A stretch of 47,905 bases of DNA from an uncultured Senegalimassilia sp. (lineage in GTDB: Bacteria; Actinomycetota; Coriobacteriia; Coriobacteriales; Eggerthellaceae): the NCBI GenBank assembly GCA_934661765.1, contig CAKUJT010000009.1, positions 1-47,905 on the forward strand, in the 5' to 3' direction. Below, one piece after another: positions 1 to 8,638 of this stretch; position 1 is the stretch's first letter; every line of letters begins with the position of its first letter. The position numbers were made by a program, and so were the translations under genes. A model generated the notes under the pieces. The model was not told the DNA's origin, made no database searches, and saw only the letters and a program-made list of their open reading frames with translations.

Positions 1-2099
1 GCGGTTACCGACCCGACTTGGGTGGAAACCTTTACCAAAACATCGCTGGCGGTGTCGTTTCGCCACACAAGGTCAAGTTCGGGGTACGAGACGGCCGCAT
101 CGCGTCCGGCCGGATAGCTGGCGATGTAGAGCGAATGGTTGTGGCGCTCGACGACAGGAAGGCCGGACTCGTAAACCGCATCGAACACCGTGGTGGCAAC
201 CTGGCAAATGCCGCCGCCCACCGAATCGGTGTACTCGCCGTCGATGATGGCGCCCGCTCCCAGGAACCCCTTCTCCTCGTTGCAATCTCCCGTGGTCCCG
301 TTATATGACCACGTCTCGCCGGATTTGCAGATGGAGTTGTCGAGTATCTGGGAGACCAGCTCGATGTTGTGATTGCGGTTCTCGGTGCCTTGACCCGTGG
401 TATAGGTGGTGGTGAAGGTACCGATGGGCCCGACCACGCCCTTGTCGACGGCCTCCTGGAAGGTGAGACGCTGGGGCATATCTTCTGCATCGACCGCGAT
501 CACGGGAGCTTGCTGCGCCGGAGTCACGCTATCCCCTTGCCCAAACAACGCAGACGACAACGCTTCGGCGGCATCCGACACATCGGGGAGCTTGCCTTGC
601 CCGTCGGTGGTGACGCTGACCTGACCGGACCCGTCGGTCTCGAAACCGACGCCTGAGAGCGAATCGCCCTCAGCCTGGCGGATGCCCGATGCCATGGCCG
701 ACTTGGAAAGCTGTTGGTCGATATAGGGGCGCAAACGCCAGCCATCCCCTGCCTGCTCCACGCAGGTGGACACCCAGGCGCCCACCTCGGAAGCGGTTGC
801 CTGCCATGTATGACCACCAAACTGGAAACGCGCGCCGCCGGCGAGCGCCGAGGTGACGTCCTGGGCTACCTGGGTCGCAACTTCGGATGATATGCGAACA
901 GGGGTGTACTCAGCATGCGCGACGATACGCCCATCGGAGAAGCCGAGCATGGTATCACCGAGAAGGCCGGCCAGCGTTTGCCGGTTGACTTCCCAGCCGT
1001 CATTGCCCTGTACCACATAGGCAACGCCGCCGGAAACCTTCACATCGTAATCCACGCGCGCCTGCCCGATGGCCGCATCGATGCCCGAAGCAAAGTCTTC
1101 AAGCGCCCCTTCATCGAAGGAAGGCTCCACTTGGATGCGTTTACCGAACAAACCCGCGCCCATGCGCGCGAGCACGCCGCCGTCGGAGCGTCCCACGGCA
1201 AGCGCCTGCTGGGCAAGCTGACCGGAATCCAGCGACGCCCCCAACTCCGCGCCGGTGGTCTGCCACGCCTGCTTCGAAGCCATGGCCTCCTCCACCGCCA
1301 TCTGCTCGGCAAGCGCCGCATCCTGCTGGTTTTGCGCCGCAGCGGCCTCATCGGTTTGCTGCGCCGCCTCATCGGAAGCGAACACCGTGGCGCTAGCCTG
1401 TTGAAGCGGCTGTGCGTACGCTTGGTCGAGCGCTTGCTCGATCTCGTCGGCGTTCAGCCCGGACACATCGATATCGCCGACCTTGACGCCGGAGTACGCG
1501 CGACCAGCATGGGAAACTCCATCGACGGTGCAAACGACGACGAGCGCGATAGCGCACACCGACACGATAAGCGCAGGTCTGCTCTTCCGCACAAGCTTAA
1601 ACCAAGCGCGAAGCAAGGCACCGAGCACATGCCCGATGGCGCGGACAAGGGTGACAACAGCTCCGAAAAGCCAGGAAAGCACGCTTCCGGCGATTGATGC
1701 AAAGGCGGACCCGCCGCTAGAACGCACTTGCCCGCGATTGCGAGCACCGGACGGACGCGAAGAAGTGCGCTGCTGCTTGGTCCACAGATTTGGCTGCACG
1801 CCCGAACGTTCGGTCCCCGCAGAATGCATGCGACGACCCGACCGCTGAGCGGTTCGGGCCGTCGATGACGTTCTATTACCTTGTCTGGGCGCACGAGGCG
1901 AGCTTGCACCCGCGGAGGAGCGGCCGGATGCATGTTGAGAAGATCCGCCGGAGGATGGACGCGTGGCCGCATGTCGAGGCGATCCGTCGCTGCGCCTGGG
2001 CCTTCCAGCGTTTACGCGAGCATGATCACCTGAACGCGTTTGCGAGCCAGGGCGCGAAGCATCCCCTCGCGAAGACCTGCTATGCTGCGGAGCACTCAC
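1..2099 (-). CDS. VanW family protein, C-terminus cut by window edge
   Basis: Predicted membrane-anchored cell-wall protein; about 699 codons lie in the window and the 3' end runs off the left edge. The GTG start at 2099 overlaps the pgsA stop (GTGA at 2099-2096) with AAAGG upstream, suggesting translational coupling. Residues 1 to about 135 are a Ser/Arg/Gly-rich, probably disordered cytoplasmic tail; one membrane helix follows at about 173-192 (PALIVSVCAIALVVVCTV); then a YoaR-like putative peptidoglycan-binding domain from about 203 (VGDIDVSGLNADEI); then the VanW domain from about 540, with the NRNHNIELV and GGGICQVATTVFDAVYESG motifs. The family occurs beside vancomycin-resistance genes but is widespread in Gram-positives, its biochemical role is unsettled, and no van genes are seen here. 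An internal ATG at 1829 would give a shorter tail. The family call is firm; the exact start is less so. Confidence 0.87.
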   Translation of the reverse strand, partial: MSAPQHSRSSRGDASRPGSQTRSGDHARVNAGRPRRSDGSPRHAATRPSSGGSSQHASGRSSAGASSPRAPRQGNRTSSTARTAQRSGRRMHSAGTERSGVQPNLWTKQQRTSSRPSGARNRGQVRSSGGSAFASIAGSVLSWLFGAVVTLVRAIGHVLGALLRAWFKLVRKSRPALIVSVCAIALVVVCTVDGVSHAGRAYSGVKVGDIDVSGLNADEIEQALDQAYAQPLQQASATVFASDEAAQQTDEAAAAQNQQDAALAEQMAVEEAMASKQAWQTTGAELGASLDSGQLAQQALAVGRSDGGVLARMGAGLFGKRIQVEPSFDEGALEDFASGIDAAIGQARVDYDVKVSGGVAYVVQGNDGWEVNRQTLAGLLGDTMLGFSDGRIVAHAEYTPVRISSEVATQVAQDVTSALAGGARFQFGGHTWQATASEVGAWVSTCVEQAGDGWRLRPYIDQQLSKSAMASGIRQAEGDSLSGVGFETDGSGQVSVTTDGQGKLPDVSDAAEALSSALFGQGDSVTPAQQAPVIAVDAEDMPQRLTFQEAVDKGVVGPIGTFTTTYTTGQGTENRNHNIELVSQILDNSICKSGETWSYNGTTGDCNEEKGFLGAGAIIDGEYTDSVGGGICQVATTVFDAVYESGLPVVERHNHSLYIASYPAGRDAAVSYPELDLVWRNDTASDVLVKVSTQVGSVT

Positions 2100-2740
2100 T
2101 TTACGCGCCCTTTCGCCTCGAGCCGACGAGCCTTCTGCATTTTTCGGTACCCGGCCAACACGTAGTACAGCGTGGTGAACAGGCCCAGCAGCAAGCCGGC
2201 ATACACGAACCAAATGCCCCAAGAGCATGCCTCGGAACCGAAGCCCGGCAACCAGGACGCTTCAAACCAGCCAAGCCCGCCGATGAGCGGCATGTTCAGC
2301 AACAAGCCCGCGAACCCGACGAACAAAAACGTGGTGGCCACCTTGCCGGGATAGATGACGGCGACGCGCTCGTGATAACGCTTCAGCAGATACGCTCCCC
2401 CGACAAGGAGCATCAGATCGCGCCCTAAAACGACAACGACGATCCAGATAGGCAAACGACCCACGAGCATAAGCCCGATGACGCCGCAACTCATGAGGAT
2501 TCTGTCTACCGCAGGGTCGAGCAGCTGCCCGAGCTTTGATACGCAGTTCGTACGCCGTGCAAGCTGGCCGTCGATCCAATCGGTGCCCGCCGCCAGCGCG
2601 AACATGAACGTGGCGAGCAGATCGTAGCCGTTGAGCAACAGCACCATGTACACCGGCACCATGCACAACCTGATGAAGGATATAACGTTGGGAATGGTGA
2701 AGATGCGGTTAGTGACTGCTTCGCTTTTCTGAGATGACAT
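2096..2740 (-). CDS. pgsA: CDP-diacylglycerol--glycerol-3-phosphate 3-phosphatidyltransferase
   Basis: Membrane enzyme that makes phosphatidylglycerol-phosphate from CDP-diacylglycerol and glycerol-3-phosphate, the committed step to phosphatidylglycerol. The complete CDP-alcohol phosphotransferase signature D-x2-D-G-x2-A-R-x8-G-x3-D-x3-D is present, running from DWIDGQLARR to GQLLDPAVD, in a 214-residue protein with several membrane helices (for example IWIVVVVLGRDLMLLVGGAY). The ATG at 2740 is chosen over an upstream in-frame codon because AGGGAAC lies just before it. Its stop overlaps the GTG of the vanW-like gene. Other CDP-alcohol transferases share the signature, so pgsA is the most likely rather than the only assignment. 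Confidence 0.85.
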   Translation of the reverse strand: MSSQKSEAVTNRIFTIPNVISFIRLCMVPVYMVLLLNGYDLLATFMFALAAGTDWIDGQLARRTNCVSKLGQLLDPAVDRILMSCGVIGLMLVGRLPIWIVVVVLGRDLMLLVGGAYLLKRYHERVAVIYPGKVATTFLFVGFAGLLLNMPLIGGLGWFEASWLPGFGSEACSWGIWFVYAGLLLGLFTTLYYVLAGYRKMQKARRLEAKGRVK

Positions 2741-2773
2741 GTGTTCCCTACCCCGTGGCCTGCAACGCAAGAC

Positions 2774-2817
2774 GGGGCGCCCGAAAGCGCCCCGCGCAAG
2801 TTTCGAATGCGATTATA
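2774..2817 (-). promoter_or_regulatory. pgsA promoter -10 and leader hairpin / ech operon terminator
   Basis: On the minus strand a perfect TATAAT (plus 2812-2817) lies upstream of pgsA with only a weak -35 region. Between it and pgsA sits a hairpin, GGGGCGC (2774-2780) and GCGCCCC (2787-2793) with a 6-nt loop, followed by GTCTTGCG. The hairpin can end echF transcripts and would also lie in the pgsA leader. The T tract is poor, so terminator function is inferred. Confidence 0.5.
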
Positions 2818-2855
2818 CTAACCTACCGCGCATCCAAAGGTTACGGTTGGTCTAC

Positions 2856-3236
2856 CTATTCACCGGCATCTTCACGTTTAGGAGCGGCTTTAGGCTGCTC
2901 GGGGATGGTGAAGGTGTGCACCCGCTTTTGCCGCGAGACGGTCTCGTAGGTGGGCAGCATGGTCAGGCTGCCTTTGGGGCACTCGTAGGTGCAGCTGCCG
3001 CATTGGACGCAGCGGAAGTGGTCGATGGCCCAGGTACGGGCCTTCTTGTCCACCTCGATGGCGCCGCAGGGGCAACGCTTCACGCACAGGCTGCACAAGA
3101 TACAGGTGGACTCGTCGACCACCACATGGCCTTTCAGGCCCGCAGGAGGCTCAGGTTTCACCACGGGGTACAGCACGGTCTCGGGCTTCTTGAACAGCGA
3201 GCCGAACGTCATTTTTCCAAGTTTGAATCCGCTCAT
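2856..3236 (-). CDS. echF: Ech hydrogenase subunit EchF, two-[4Fe-4S] ferredoxin-like protein
   Basis: Polyferredoxin subunit (126 aa) expected to pass electrons between ferredoxin and the small subunit of the membrane-bound [NiFe]-hydrogenase; homologous to NuoI/HycF. Two clusters are clear, CILCSLCVKRCP and CVQCGSCTYECP, each giving three cysteines plus the CP cysteine. It starts 4 bp after the echE stop with GAAAGG upstream, and is the last gene of the echABCDEF run. The C-terminus is short and charged (PKAAPKREDAGE), without the extra domains of longer NuoI proteins. Confidence 0.88.
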   Translation of the reverse strand: MSGFKLGKMTFGSLFKKPETVLYPVVKPEPPAGLKGHVVVDESTCILCSLCVKRCPCGAIEVDKKARTWAIDHFRCVQCGSCTYECPKGSLTMLPTYETVSRQKRVHTFTIPEQPKAAPKREDAGE

Positions 3237-3240
3237 CGCT

Positions 3241-4329
3241 CTACCTTTCCGTGCAGCTGATGCAAGGGTCGATGGTCAGGATGATGTTGTTCACATCAGC
3301 CAGATCGCAGCCCTTCAGGGCGATGGTCATGCCTGCGATGTTCTGGGAAGTTGGCGTGCGCATGCGCATGCGCTCCAAGAACTTCGTGCCGTTGCCGCGC
3401 GCATAGTAATAGCACTCGCCGCGAGGCTGCTCAAGCACGTTGCAGGCCTCGGCGCCATCGGCGGGATTGCCCTTGACCTTCACCTCGATATCGCCGGCGG
3501 GCATACGGGAGATGACCTCTTCGATGATGTCGATGGACTGCAGCACCTCAAGGCAGCGCACCTGCACGCGAGCGTAGCAATCGCCGTCGTTGGACAGGAT
3601 GGGCTGGAACTCGGAGAGCTTCCCGTACCAGCCGTTGCCGAGCATGCGTACATCGTAGTTAACGCCCGAAGCGCGGCCGAACGGGCCGACCATGCTTTCC
3701 GCAACGGCGTCGTCATGGCTGACGTAGCCGACGCCCACGAGGCGGTTCTTCACCGAGGTATCGGTGAGCAGCGTGTTCATGATCTGGCGATACTCGTCCT
3801 TCAGGCCTTCGAGCACCTGCTTGATGTAGGCGAACATGGCATCGTCGACGTCTCGCACCACGCCACCGACCTTGACCACGGAGAAGATGACGCGGCCGCC
3901 GGTGGTCTTCTCGAAGATGTCGAGCACGCGCTCGCGCAGGCGCCAGCAATGCATAAACAGGCTCTCGAAGCCGAAGGCATCGGCAGCAAGGCCGAGCCAC
4001 AGGACATGCGAGTGGATACGCGAGAGCTCATGCCACATGACGCGCAACGCCTGGGCCCTATCGGGCACTTCCACGCCCATAAGCTGCTCCACCGTTTCGG
4101 CATAGCCCATGGAATGACCGAAAGCGCAGATACCGCAGATTCGCTCGGCTACGTAGATGAACTGGTTGTAGTCGCGCGTTTCCACGAGCTTCTCAAGGCC
4201 GCGATGCACGAAGCCGATCTGGGGCATGGCCTCGATGACCTTCTCGTCCTCGACGACGAGGTCCAGATGAAGCGGCTCGGGGAGAACCGGATGCTGCGGT
4301 CCGAAGGGGATGACGGTTGCCTTTCCCAT
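3241..4329 (-). CDS. echE: Ech-type [NiFe]-hydrogenase large subunit EchE
   Basis: Catalytic large subunit (362 aa from the ATG at 4329; an upstream in-frame GTG at 4338 would add MNS). Homologous to NuoD/HycE. Both nickel-binding pairs are present: RICGIC near residues 63-68 and DPCISC at the C-terminus, so this is a hydrogenase rather than a complex I subunit, which lacks them. The protein ends three residues after the last cysteine (CTER), so there is no C-terminal propeptide for an endopeptidase to remove, as known for some group 4 enzymes. It sits between echD (overlapping or 1 bp apart) and echF. Ni-Fe maturation genes are not in this window. Confidence 0.92.
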   Translation of the reverse strand: MGKATVIPFGPQHPVLPEPLHLDLVVEDEKVIEAMPQIGFVHRGLEKLVETRDYNQFIYVAERICGICAFGHSMGYAETVEQLMGVEVPDRAQALRVMWHELSRIHSHVLWLGLAADAFGFESLFMHCWRLRERVLDIFEKTTGGRVIFSVVKVGGVVRDVDDAMFAYIKQVLEGLKDEYRQIMNTLLTDTSVKNRLVGVGYVSHDDAVAESMVGPFGRASGVNYDVRMLGNGWYGKLSEFQPILSNDGDCYARVQVRCLEVLQSIDIIEEVISRMPAGDIEVKVKGNPADGAEACNVLEQPRGECYYYARGNGTKFLERMRMRTPTSQNIAGMTIALKGCDLADVNNIILTIDPCISCTER

Positions 4330-4330
4330 G

Positions 4331-5377
4331 CTATTCACCAGCCTTTCCGTTTTCCTGCGCTTGGCGCTGCTTCTCCTCGAACGCGGCGCGCACCTTGGCG
4401 GCCTTCTCGGGATCCATGTTCTTCAAACGCTCCTCGAGCACGGCGACCTTCTCATCGTGCTCAGCCTGAGCGGTTTCCTGGCGGGCGCGCGCATCGAGCG
4501 CGGCGCGCACCTTGGCGGCCTTCTCGGGATCGAGTTGGGCAAGCTTGGCGTCGAGCTCGGCCTGCTGCTCGGCCGTTGCCTGGCCGGTGGCGCGCTGGCT
4601 TTCCAGCTTCGCCTCGTTGGCGAGCGCACCGCGCACCGCCTCGGCCTTCTCGGGCTCCATGCCGGAAAGCTTGGCCTTCGCAGCCATTGCCGCGCGCACC
4701 TTGGCGGCCTTCTCCGGGTCCATGGCGGCAAGCTTGGCCTCGAGCGCCTCGTCGTAAACCTGCGGGCGAGCAGCCTGCACCTCGGCCTCGGCGCGCTTGG
4801 CCTTCGCGGCGAGCGCGGCCTTCACGCGGGCGATCTTCTCGGGGTCGGCGCCGGCCATCTTCAGCTCGATATCCTCGGCGTTAGCCGAAGGAGCCACGCC
4901 AGAGACCTTGCCCTTGGCATCGGGATGGGACGTGACGAAGCTTGCGTTGGCCGCCGCCGCCTGGCGGGCGCGCTCGGCCTTGGCTGCCGCCGCCTTCTTG
5001 GCCTTCTCGCGGGCGGCCTTCTGAGCCGGCGAGATGATGGTCATAGGGGTGGGCTGCGCCGTCACGTAGAAGTTGCCGCCGAAATCGATGGCGATGTCGC
5101 GGACGTTCACGCCGAACAGGTCGTGGATCTCGTTCTCGAACACGAACGCAGCGATGAAGCGATCGGTGATGCTGGGGATGGGGATCTCAGGCGTGACGCC
5201 CTTGATGGTGAAGACCTCGAGCACGCCGTCTTTCATGAACGTGTACTGCACGTCGATGCCGGCTTCGGTGTTGACGGCGAGCACCTGCACGAAACGGTGG
5301 CCCTCCGCCTGCATGCGCTCGGACAGGGCGGGCAGGCCCTCGACCGAGATTTCCTGATACTGTGCGGGTATTGCCAT
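4331..5377 (-). CDS. echD: Ech hydrogenase subunit EchD (NuoC-like) with C-terminal helical repeat tail
   Basis: Residues 1 to about 110 are the NuoC/30-kDa-like domain, with ENEIHDLFGVNVRDI at 81-95 matching the family's conserved acidic/DxFG region; this domain normally helps bind the large subunit. The ATG at 5377 is preceded by AAGGAGG and follows the echC stop by 5 bp. Residues 120-348 are unlike usual EchD: an Ala/Lys/Glu-rich, probably helical tail with five D/E-P-E-K-A-x-x-V-R-A-A motifs starting at residues 178, 220, 241, 283 and 322. The total length of 348 aa is about two to three times that of a plain NuoC-like subunit. The frame is unbroken and its end meets echE, so the tail is genuinely encoded; its role is unknown. 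Confidence 0.88.
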   Translation of the reverse strand: MAIPAQYQEISVEGLPALSERMQAEGHRFVQVLAVNTEAGIDVQYTFMKDGVLEVFTIKGVTPEIPIPSITDRFIAAFVFENEIHDLFGVNVRDIAIDFGGNFYVTAQPTPMTIISPAQKAAREKAKKAAAAKAERARQAAAANASFVTSHPDAKGKVSGVAPSANAEDIELKMAGADPEKIARVKAALAAKAKRAEAEVQAARPQVYDEALEAKLAAMDPEKAAKVRAAMAAKAKLSGMEPEKAEAVRGALANEAKLESQRATGQATAEQQAELDAKLAQLDPEKAAKVRAALDARARQETAQAEHDEKVAVLEERLKNMDPEKAAKVRAAFEEKQRQAQENGKAGE

Positions 5378-5382
5378 GGCGC

Positions 5383-5823
5383 TTACGCCTCCTTCCCGTT
5401 CTTCATTGCGGCGCGCTTCTCCTCCAAGATGCCCACGGCCTCGACGACCGCATCGATGATGGCCTCGGGCCGCACCGCGCAGCCCGGAGCGTACACGTCG
5501 ACGGGGATGGCCTGGTCGACGCCGCCGATGACGTTGTAGCAATCATGGAAGATGCCACCGGAGCATGCGCAGATACCGCATGCCACGACCACCTTCGGCT
5601 CGAGCATCTGCTCGTAAATTTCCTTGACGACCGAGATGTTCTGCTCGTTGACGCTGCCCGTGACCAGGAAGATGTCAGCGTGCTTGGGGTTGCCTGTGTT
5701 GATCACGCCGAAGCGCTCGGCGTCGAAGCCAGGGCACAGGGCCGCCAGAACCTCGATGTCGCAGCCATTGCAGCTTGAGGCGTCGTAGTGGATGACCCAC
5801 GGCGATTTCGCGAAATAAGCCAT
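5383..5823 (-). CDS. echC: Ech hydrogenase small subunit EchC
   Basis: Small subunit (146 aa), NuoB/HycG homologue, carrying the proximal [4Fe-4S] cluster that hands electrons to the Ni-Fe site. Cluster ligands are visible as SCNGCD near residues 18-21, CGICACSGG in the middle and PGCAVRPEA near the C-terminus. It has no signal peptide, consistent with a cytoplasm-facing membrane complex. AAGGAGG precedes the ATG, and neighbours echB and echD are 10 and 5 bp away, indicating one operon. Confidence 0.92.
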   Translation of the reverse strand: MAYFAKSPWVIHYDASSCNGCDIEVLAALCPGFDAERFGVINTGNPKHADIFLVTGSVNEQNISVVKEIYEQMLEPKVVVACGICACSGGIFHDCYNVIGGVDQAIPVDVYAPGCAVRPEAIIDAVVEAVGILEEKRAAMKNGKEA

Positions 5824-5833
5824 TGCGACCTCC

Positions 5834-6703
5834 TTACAGGTACATAAGGACGGCGATGTTGATGCCGCCGGCCACCAGGGCCACCGCCCACGCGCTCTTG
5901 AGCATGAGCTGCCACTTCACGCGGGCGAAGTTGTTGTCGATGAGGATTTCCAGGAAGAACGCTGCAAGAGCTGCCACCACGGCCACAACGAGGGAGACGG
6001 GGTTGCCCCACACGAAGAAGAGGCTGATCCAGCCGAGCGCCAAGACGTTCTCGCACCAGTGCATGACCTCCACCTTCGCGAGCGTGCGGCCGCTCATCTC
6101 AGTGGTGACGCCCTTGACGAGCTCCTGATGGGCGTGGTGCGAATAGCTCAGATCGAAGGGGCTTTTGCGCATCTTGATAGTAAGGATGAACAGGAAGCCC
6201 AGGAAGGCGATCCAAGTTACGGCGATGGCGGGAACCTCAAGGCCGAACACCGCGCTGGCATCGAACGATCCCGTGGCCAGGAAGAACACCACGGCGATGA
6301 ACAGGCTCATAGGCTCTTCGGCCATGATCTGCAGCGCCTCACGGGCCGCGCCGACCTCGGAGTAGGGGCTGCGAGTGCAGTACGCCGCCAGGATGAAGAA
6401 CAGGCTGGACAGCGTGAGCACGAACACGGATAGCAGCAGGTTGCCGCCGCCGAAGAAGATGCCGCCGGCCAGGATGGCGAACACAAGAGCGCAGGTGATG
6501 TAGGTGCCCTCGACGTTGTTCACCGCTGCGCGGTCCTTCTCAAGAAGCTTGCGTACATCGTAGTAAGGCTGCAGGATGGGCGGGCCGACGCGGCCTTGCA
6601 TGCGGGCGGACAGCTTGCGGTCAAGGCCGGCGAGCAGGCAGCCGACCACAGGAGCGAGCACGGCGAAGGCGATGGTGCCCACGATGATGGGGATCAAATA
6701 CAT
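5834..6703 (-). CDS. echB: Ech hydrogenase membrane subunit EchB (NuoH-like)
   Basis: Integral membrane subunit (289 aa) homologous to NuoH/HycD, which connects the soluble arm to the ion-translocating module. About eight hydrophobic helices are visible. Family hallmarks include RKLSARMQGRVGPP near residues 29-42, the acidic AAREALQIMAEEP segment, and RKSPFDLSYSHHAHQELVKG, the loop where NuoH has its quinone-site sequence. GAAGGGAAG precedes the ATG; echA ends 15 bp upstream and echC starts 10 bp downstream. Confidence 0.92.
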   Translation of the reverse strand: MYLIPIIVGTIAFAVLAPVVGCLLAGLDRKLSARMQGRVGPPILQPYYDVRKLLEKDRAAVNNVEGTYITCALVFAILAGGIFFGGGNLLLSVFVLTLSSLFFILAAYCTRSPYSEVGAAREALQIMAEEPMSLFIAVVFFLATGSFDASAVFGLEVPAIAVTWIAFLGFLFILTIKMRKSPFDLSYSHHAHQELVKGVTTEMSGRTLAKVEVMHWCENVLALGWISLFFVWGNPVSLVVAVVAALAAFFLEILIDNNFARVKWQLMLKSAWAVALVAGGINIAVLMYL

Positions 6704-6718
6704 GAGACACTTCCCTTC

Positions 6719-8638
6719 CTAGAGCAGCCCGCACAGCGTGGCGATAGCTGCGCAGAACCCGACGACGATGATGATGCTGGTGGCCCAGACGCCCACCGGG
6801 GTGATCTTGGGCTCGCCGAAGACGCCCTCCATGTACCAGTTACGGGACGTGGCCATGGTTTCACCGGACAAGGAATTGCGGAACGTGCGGTTGGCGTTGT
6901 TCTCGCTGACGCCGGCAAGGTAGACGGGAACCTGCTTGACCTGTTTGGAGCCCAAGCCGCCGAACAGGACGACGAACACCACGGCCGAAAGCAGAGCGGC
7001 AATCCAGAGATTTGCCTGGCTGACGCCCTGGGAGCACACGCCGAACACGTCGAAGATGTAGGGTTCGACCAGGAACGTGGACAGGACGGGCAAACCCACG
7101 CAGCACAGCATGGAGAGCACGGCCATGACCATGAGCGCGATCCACTCGCTGCGATGCACGGTGGTCTCGACGTTCAGGGGATGGGCGGCGATGCCCGAAA
7201 GCTTGCCGAGCCACTTGGCCCAGAACAGGAACGTGGCGGCAGAGCCGAAGCCCAGGATGAGGATAAGGGCGACGTTGCCGGTGTCGGCGAAGCTGACGAG
7301 CGTGCCCCACTTCGCGATAAGCATGCCAAACGGGGCCACGAACATGATCATGATGCCGGCCATCATGAAGCGTGCCAGGCGCGGCATGCGCTCGAACATA
7401 AGGTCCATGTCCTCGATGTCGCGGCTGCCGATATGGTGCTCGGCGGTACCTACGCACAGGAACAGGAGGCTCTTGGCCACTGCATGGAACAGCACCAGGA
7501 ACGTTGCCGCCCACACGGCCTCGGGGGTGCCCACGCCGGCGCATGCCACGATCAGACCCAGGTTGGCGATAGTGGAGTATGCCAGCACGCGCTTGGCGTT
7601 GGTCTGCGAGATGGCCATGAAGCTGCACAGCAGGAAGGTCAGGCCGCCCACGAGGATGGTCATGACAGCCGCCACCGGGCAGACGAGGAAAATCGGCGCG
7701 AGTTTGATAAGCAAGAACACGCCGGCCTTGACCATGGTGGACGAGTGGAGCAGCGCGGAGGTGGGAGTAGGTGCCACCATAGCGCCGAGCAGCCAGGTGT
7801 GGAACGGCATCTGAGCCGCCTTGGTGATGCCGGCGAACGCCAATGCCACCGCAGGCAGGGCCGCAAGCGCCGGAGCCATGACGCCGGCGGCGATGAACTC
7901 CACGAGCGAGAGCGTGTCCATGGTCAGCGCGATGGCGAACAGCGCCACCAGGAAGCCGATGCCGCCAGCCAGGTTCATGATGATCTGGCGAAACGCGTTG
8001 TTGATGGCCTCAGGCGTTTTGGTGTAACCGATGAGCAAAAACGAGCACACCGTGGAGATCTCCCAGCCGGTGAACATCCACAACAGGTTGTTGGAGAACA
8101 CGATGACGTACATGGCGGACAGGAACAGGAACATGAGGGCGAAGAACCTCGGACGGCGATCCTTGGCATCAGCAGGCTCATGAGCCTGGAAATCCTCCAT
8201 ATAACCCAAAGCGTAGATGCAGATGCCGCTGCCGACGACGCCGATGATGAACGTGGTGACCAGCGTAAGGCTGTCCAGGTACAACCCATATTGCACTTCG
8301 ATGCCATGGGCGACGAACACGTCGAACACCAAAGAGCCCACAACCTGCACCACGGCTAGCACGCATGCCAATACGTTCTTGTACTTCACGCCGAAGCACA
8401 AGATGACCGCGGCGATGACCAAGCCGATGAGCGTGCATACGATATCGATCGCACCTGAAGAGAACTCGATTCCGACCCACGGCGTGCCCAGGTTGGCCAA
8501 AACCAGCCAAACCGACCCGAATCCGATGATCACCGCTGAAGAGCACACGATGACGCGTCGCGCCGTCTCGTTGCCCACGAGCAACAGCACACCGGCCACG
8601 AGCAACGGGAACAGAATCAGAAACCCGATGAGAGCCAC
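6719..8638 (-). CDS. echA: Ech hydrogenase membrane subunit EchA (NuoL-like antiporter module)
   Basis: Large antiporter-like subunit (639 aa from GTG at 8638) expected to move H+ or Na+ as ferredoxin electrons reduce protons. It belongs to the NuoL/HyfB/MrpA family: about 16 hydrophobic helices, with the conserved core VFSNNLLWMFTGWE and later AGITKAAQMPFHTWLLGAM and PTPTSALLHSSTMVKAG, containing the expected glutamate, lysines and histidine. It is the first gene of echABCDEF, the order known in Methanosarcina Ech. The start is uncertain: GTG at 8638 has GGGGGAGG with a good gap, while ATG at 8656 (MKGGGS) has a closer AAGGAAA. The frame stays open far upstream, but that part lacks hydrophobic character. 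Confidence 0.9.
   Translation of the reverse strand: MALIGFLILFPLLVAGVLLLVGNETARRVIVCSSAVIIGFGSVWLVLANLGTPWVGIEFSSGAIDIVCTLIGLVIAAVILCFGVKYKNVLACVLAVVQVVGSLVFDVFVAHGIEVQYGLYLDSLTLVTTFIIGVVGSGICIYALGYMEDFQAHEPADAKDRRPRFFALMFLFLSAMYVIVFSNNLLWMFTGWEISTVCSFLLIGYTKTPEAINNAFRQIIMNLAGGIGFLVALFAIALTMDTLSLVEFIAAGVMAPALAALPAVALAFAGITKAAQMPFHTWLLGAMVAPTPTSALLHSSTMVKAGVFLLIKLAPIFLVCPVAAVMTILVGGLTFLLCSFMAISQTNAKRVLAYSTIANLGLIVACAGVGTPEAVWAATFLVLFHAVAKSLLFLCVGTAEHHIGSRDIEDMDLMFERMPRLARFMMAGIMIMFVAPFGMLIAKWGTLVSFADTGNVALILILGFGSAATFLFWAKWLGKLSGIAAHPLNVETTVHRSEWIALMVMAVLSMLCCVGLPVLSTFLVEPYIFDVFGVCSQGVSQANLWIAALLSAVVFVVLFGGLGSKQVKQVPVYLAGVSENNANRTFRNSLSGETMATSRNWYMEGVFGEPKITPVGVWATSIIIVVGFCAAIATLCGLL

Noticed and set aside
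1..2099. Vancomycin-resistance locus
   Set aside because: Only a VanW-domain protein is present; no vanA/B ligase, vanH, vanX or VanRS genes are seen, and the family is common in susceptible bacteria.
2989..4884. Long open frame on the plus strand opposite echE/echD
   Set aside because: It mirrors the codon pattern of the real minus-strand genes, crosses their boundaries and shows no domain; similar shadows occur at 6596-8359, 18469-21279, 31826-33697 and 34314-36581.
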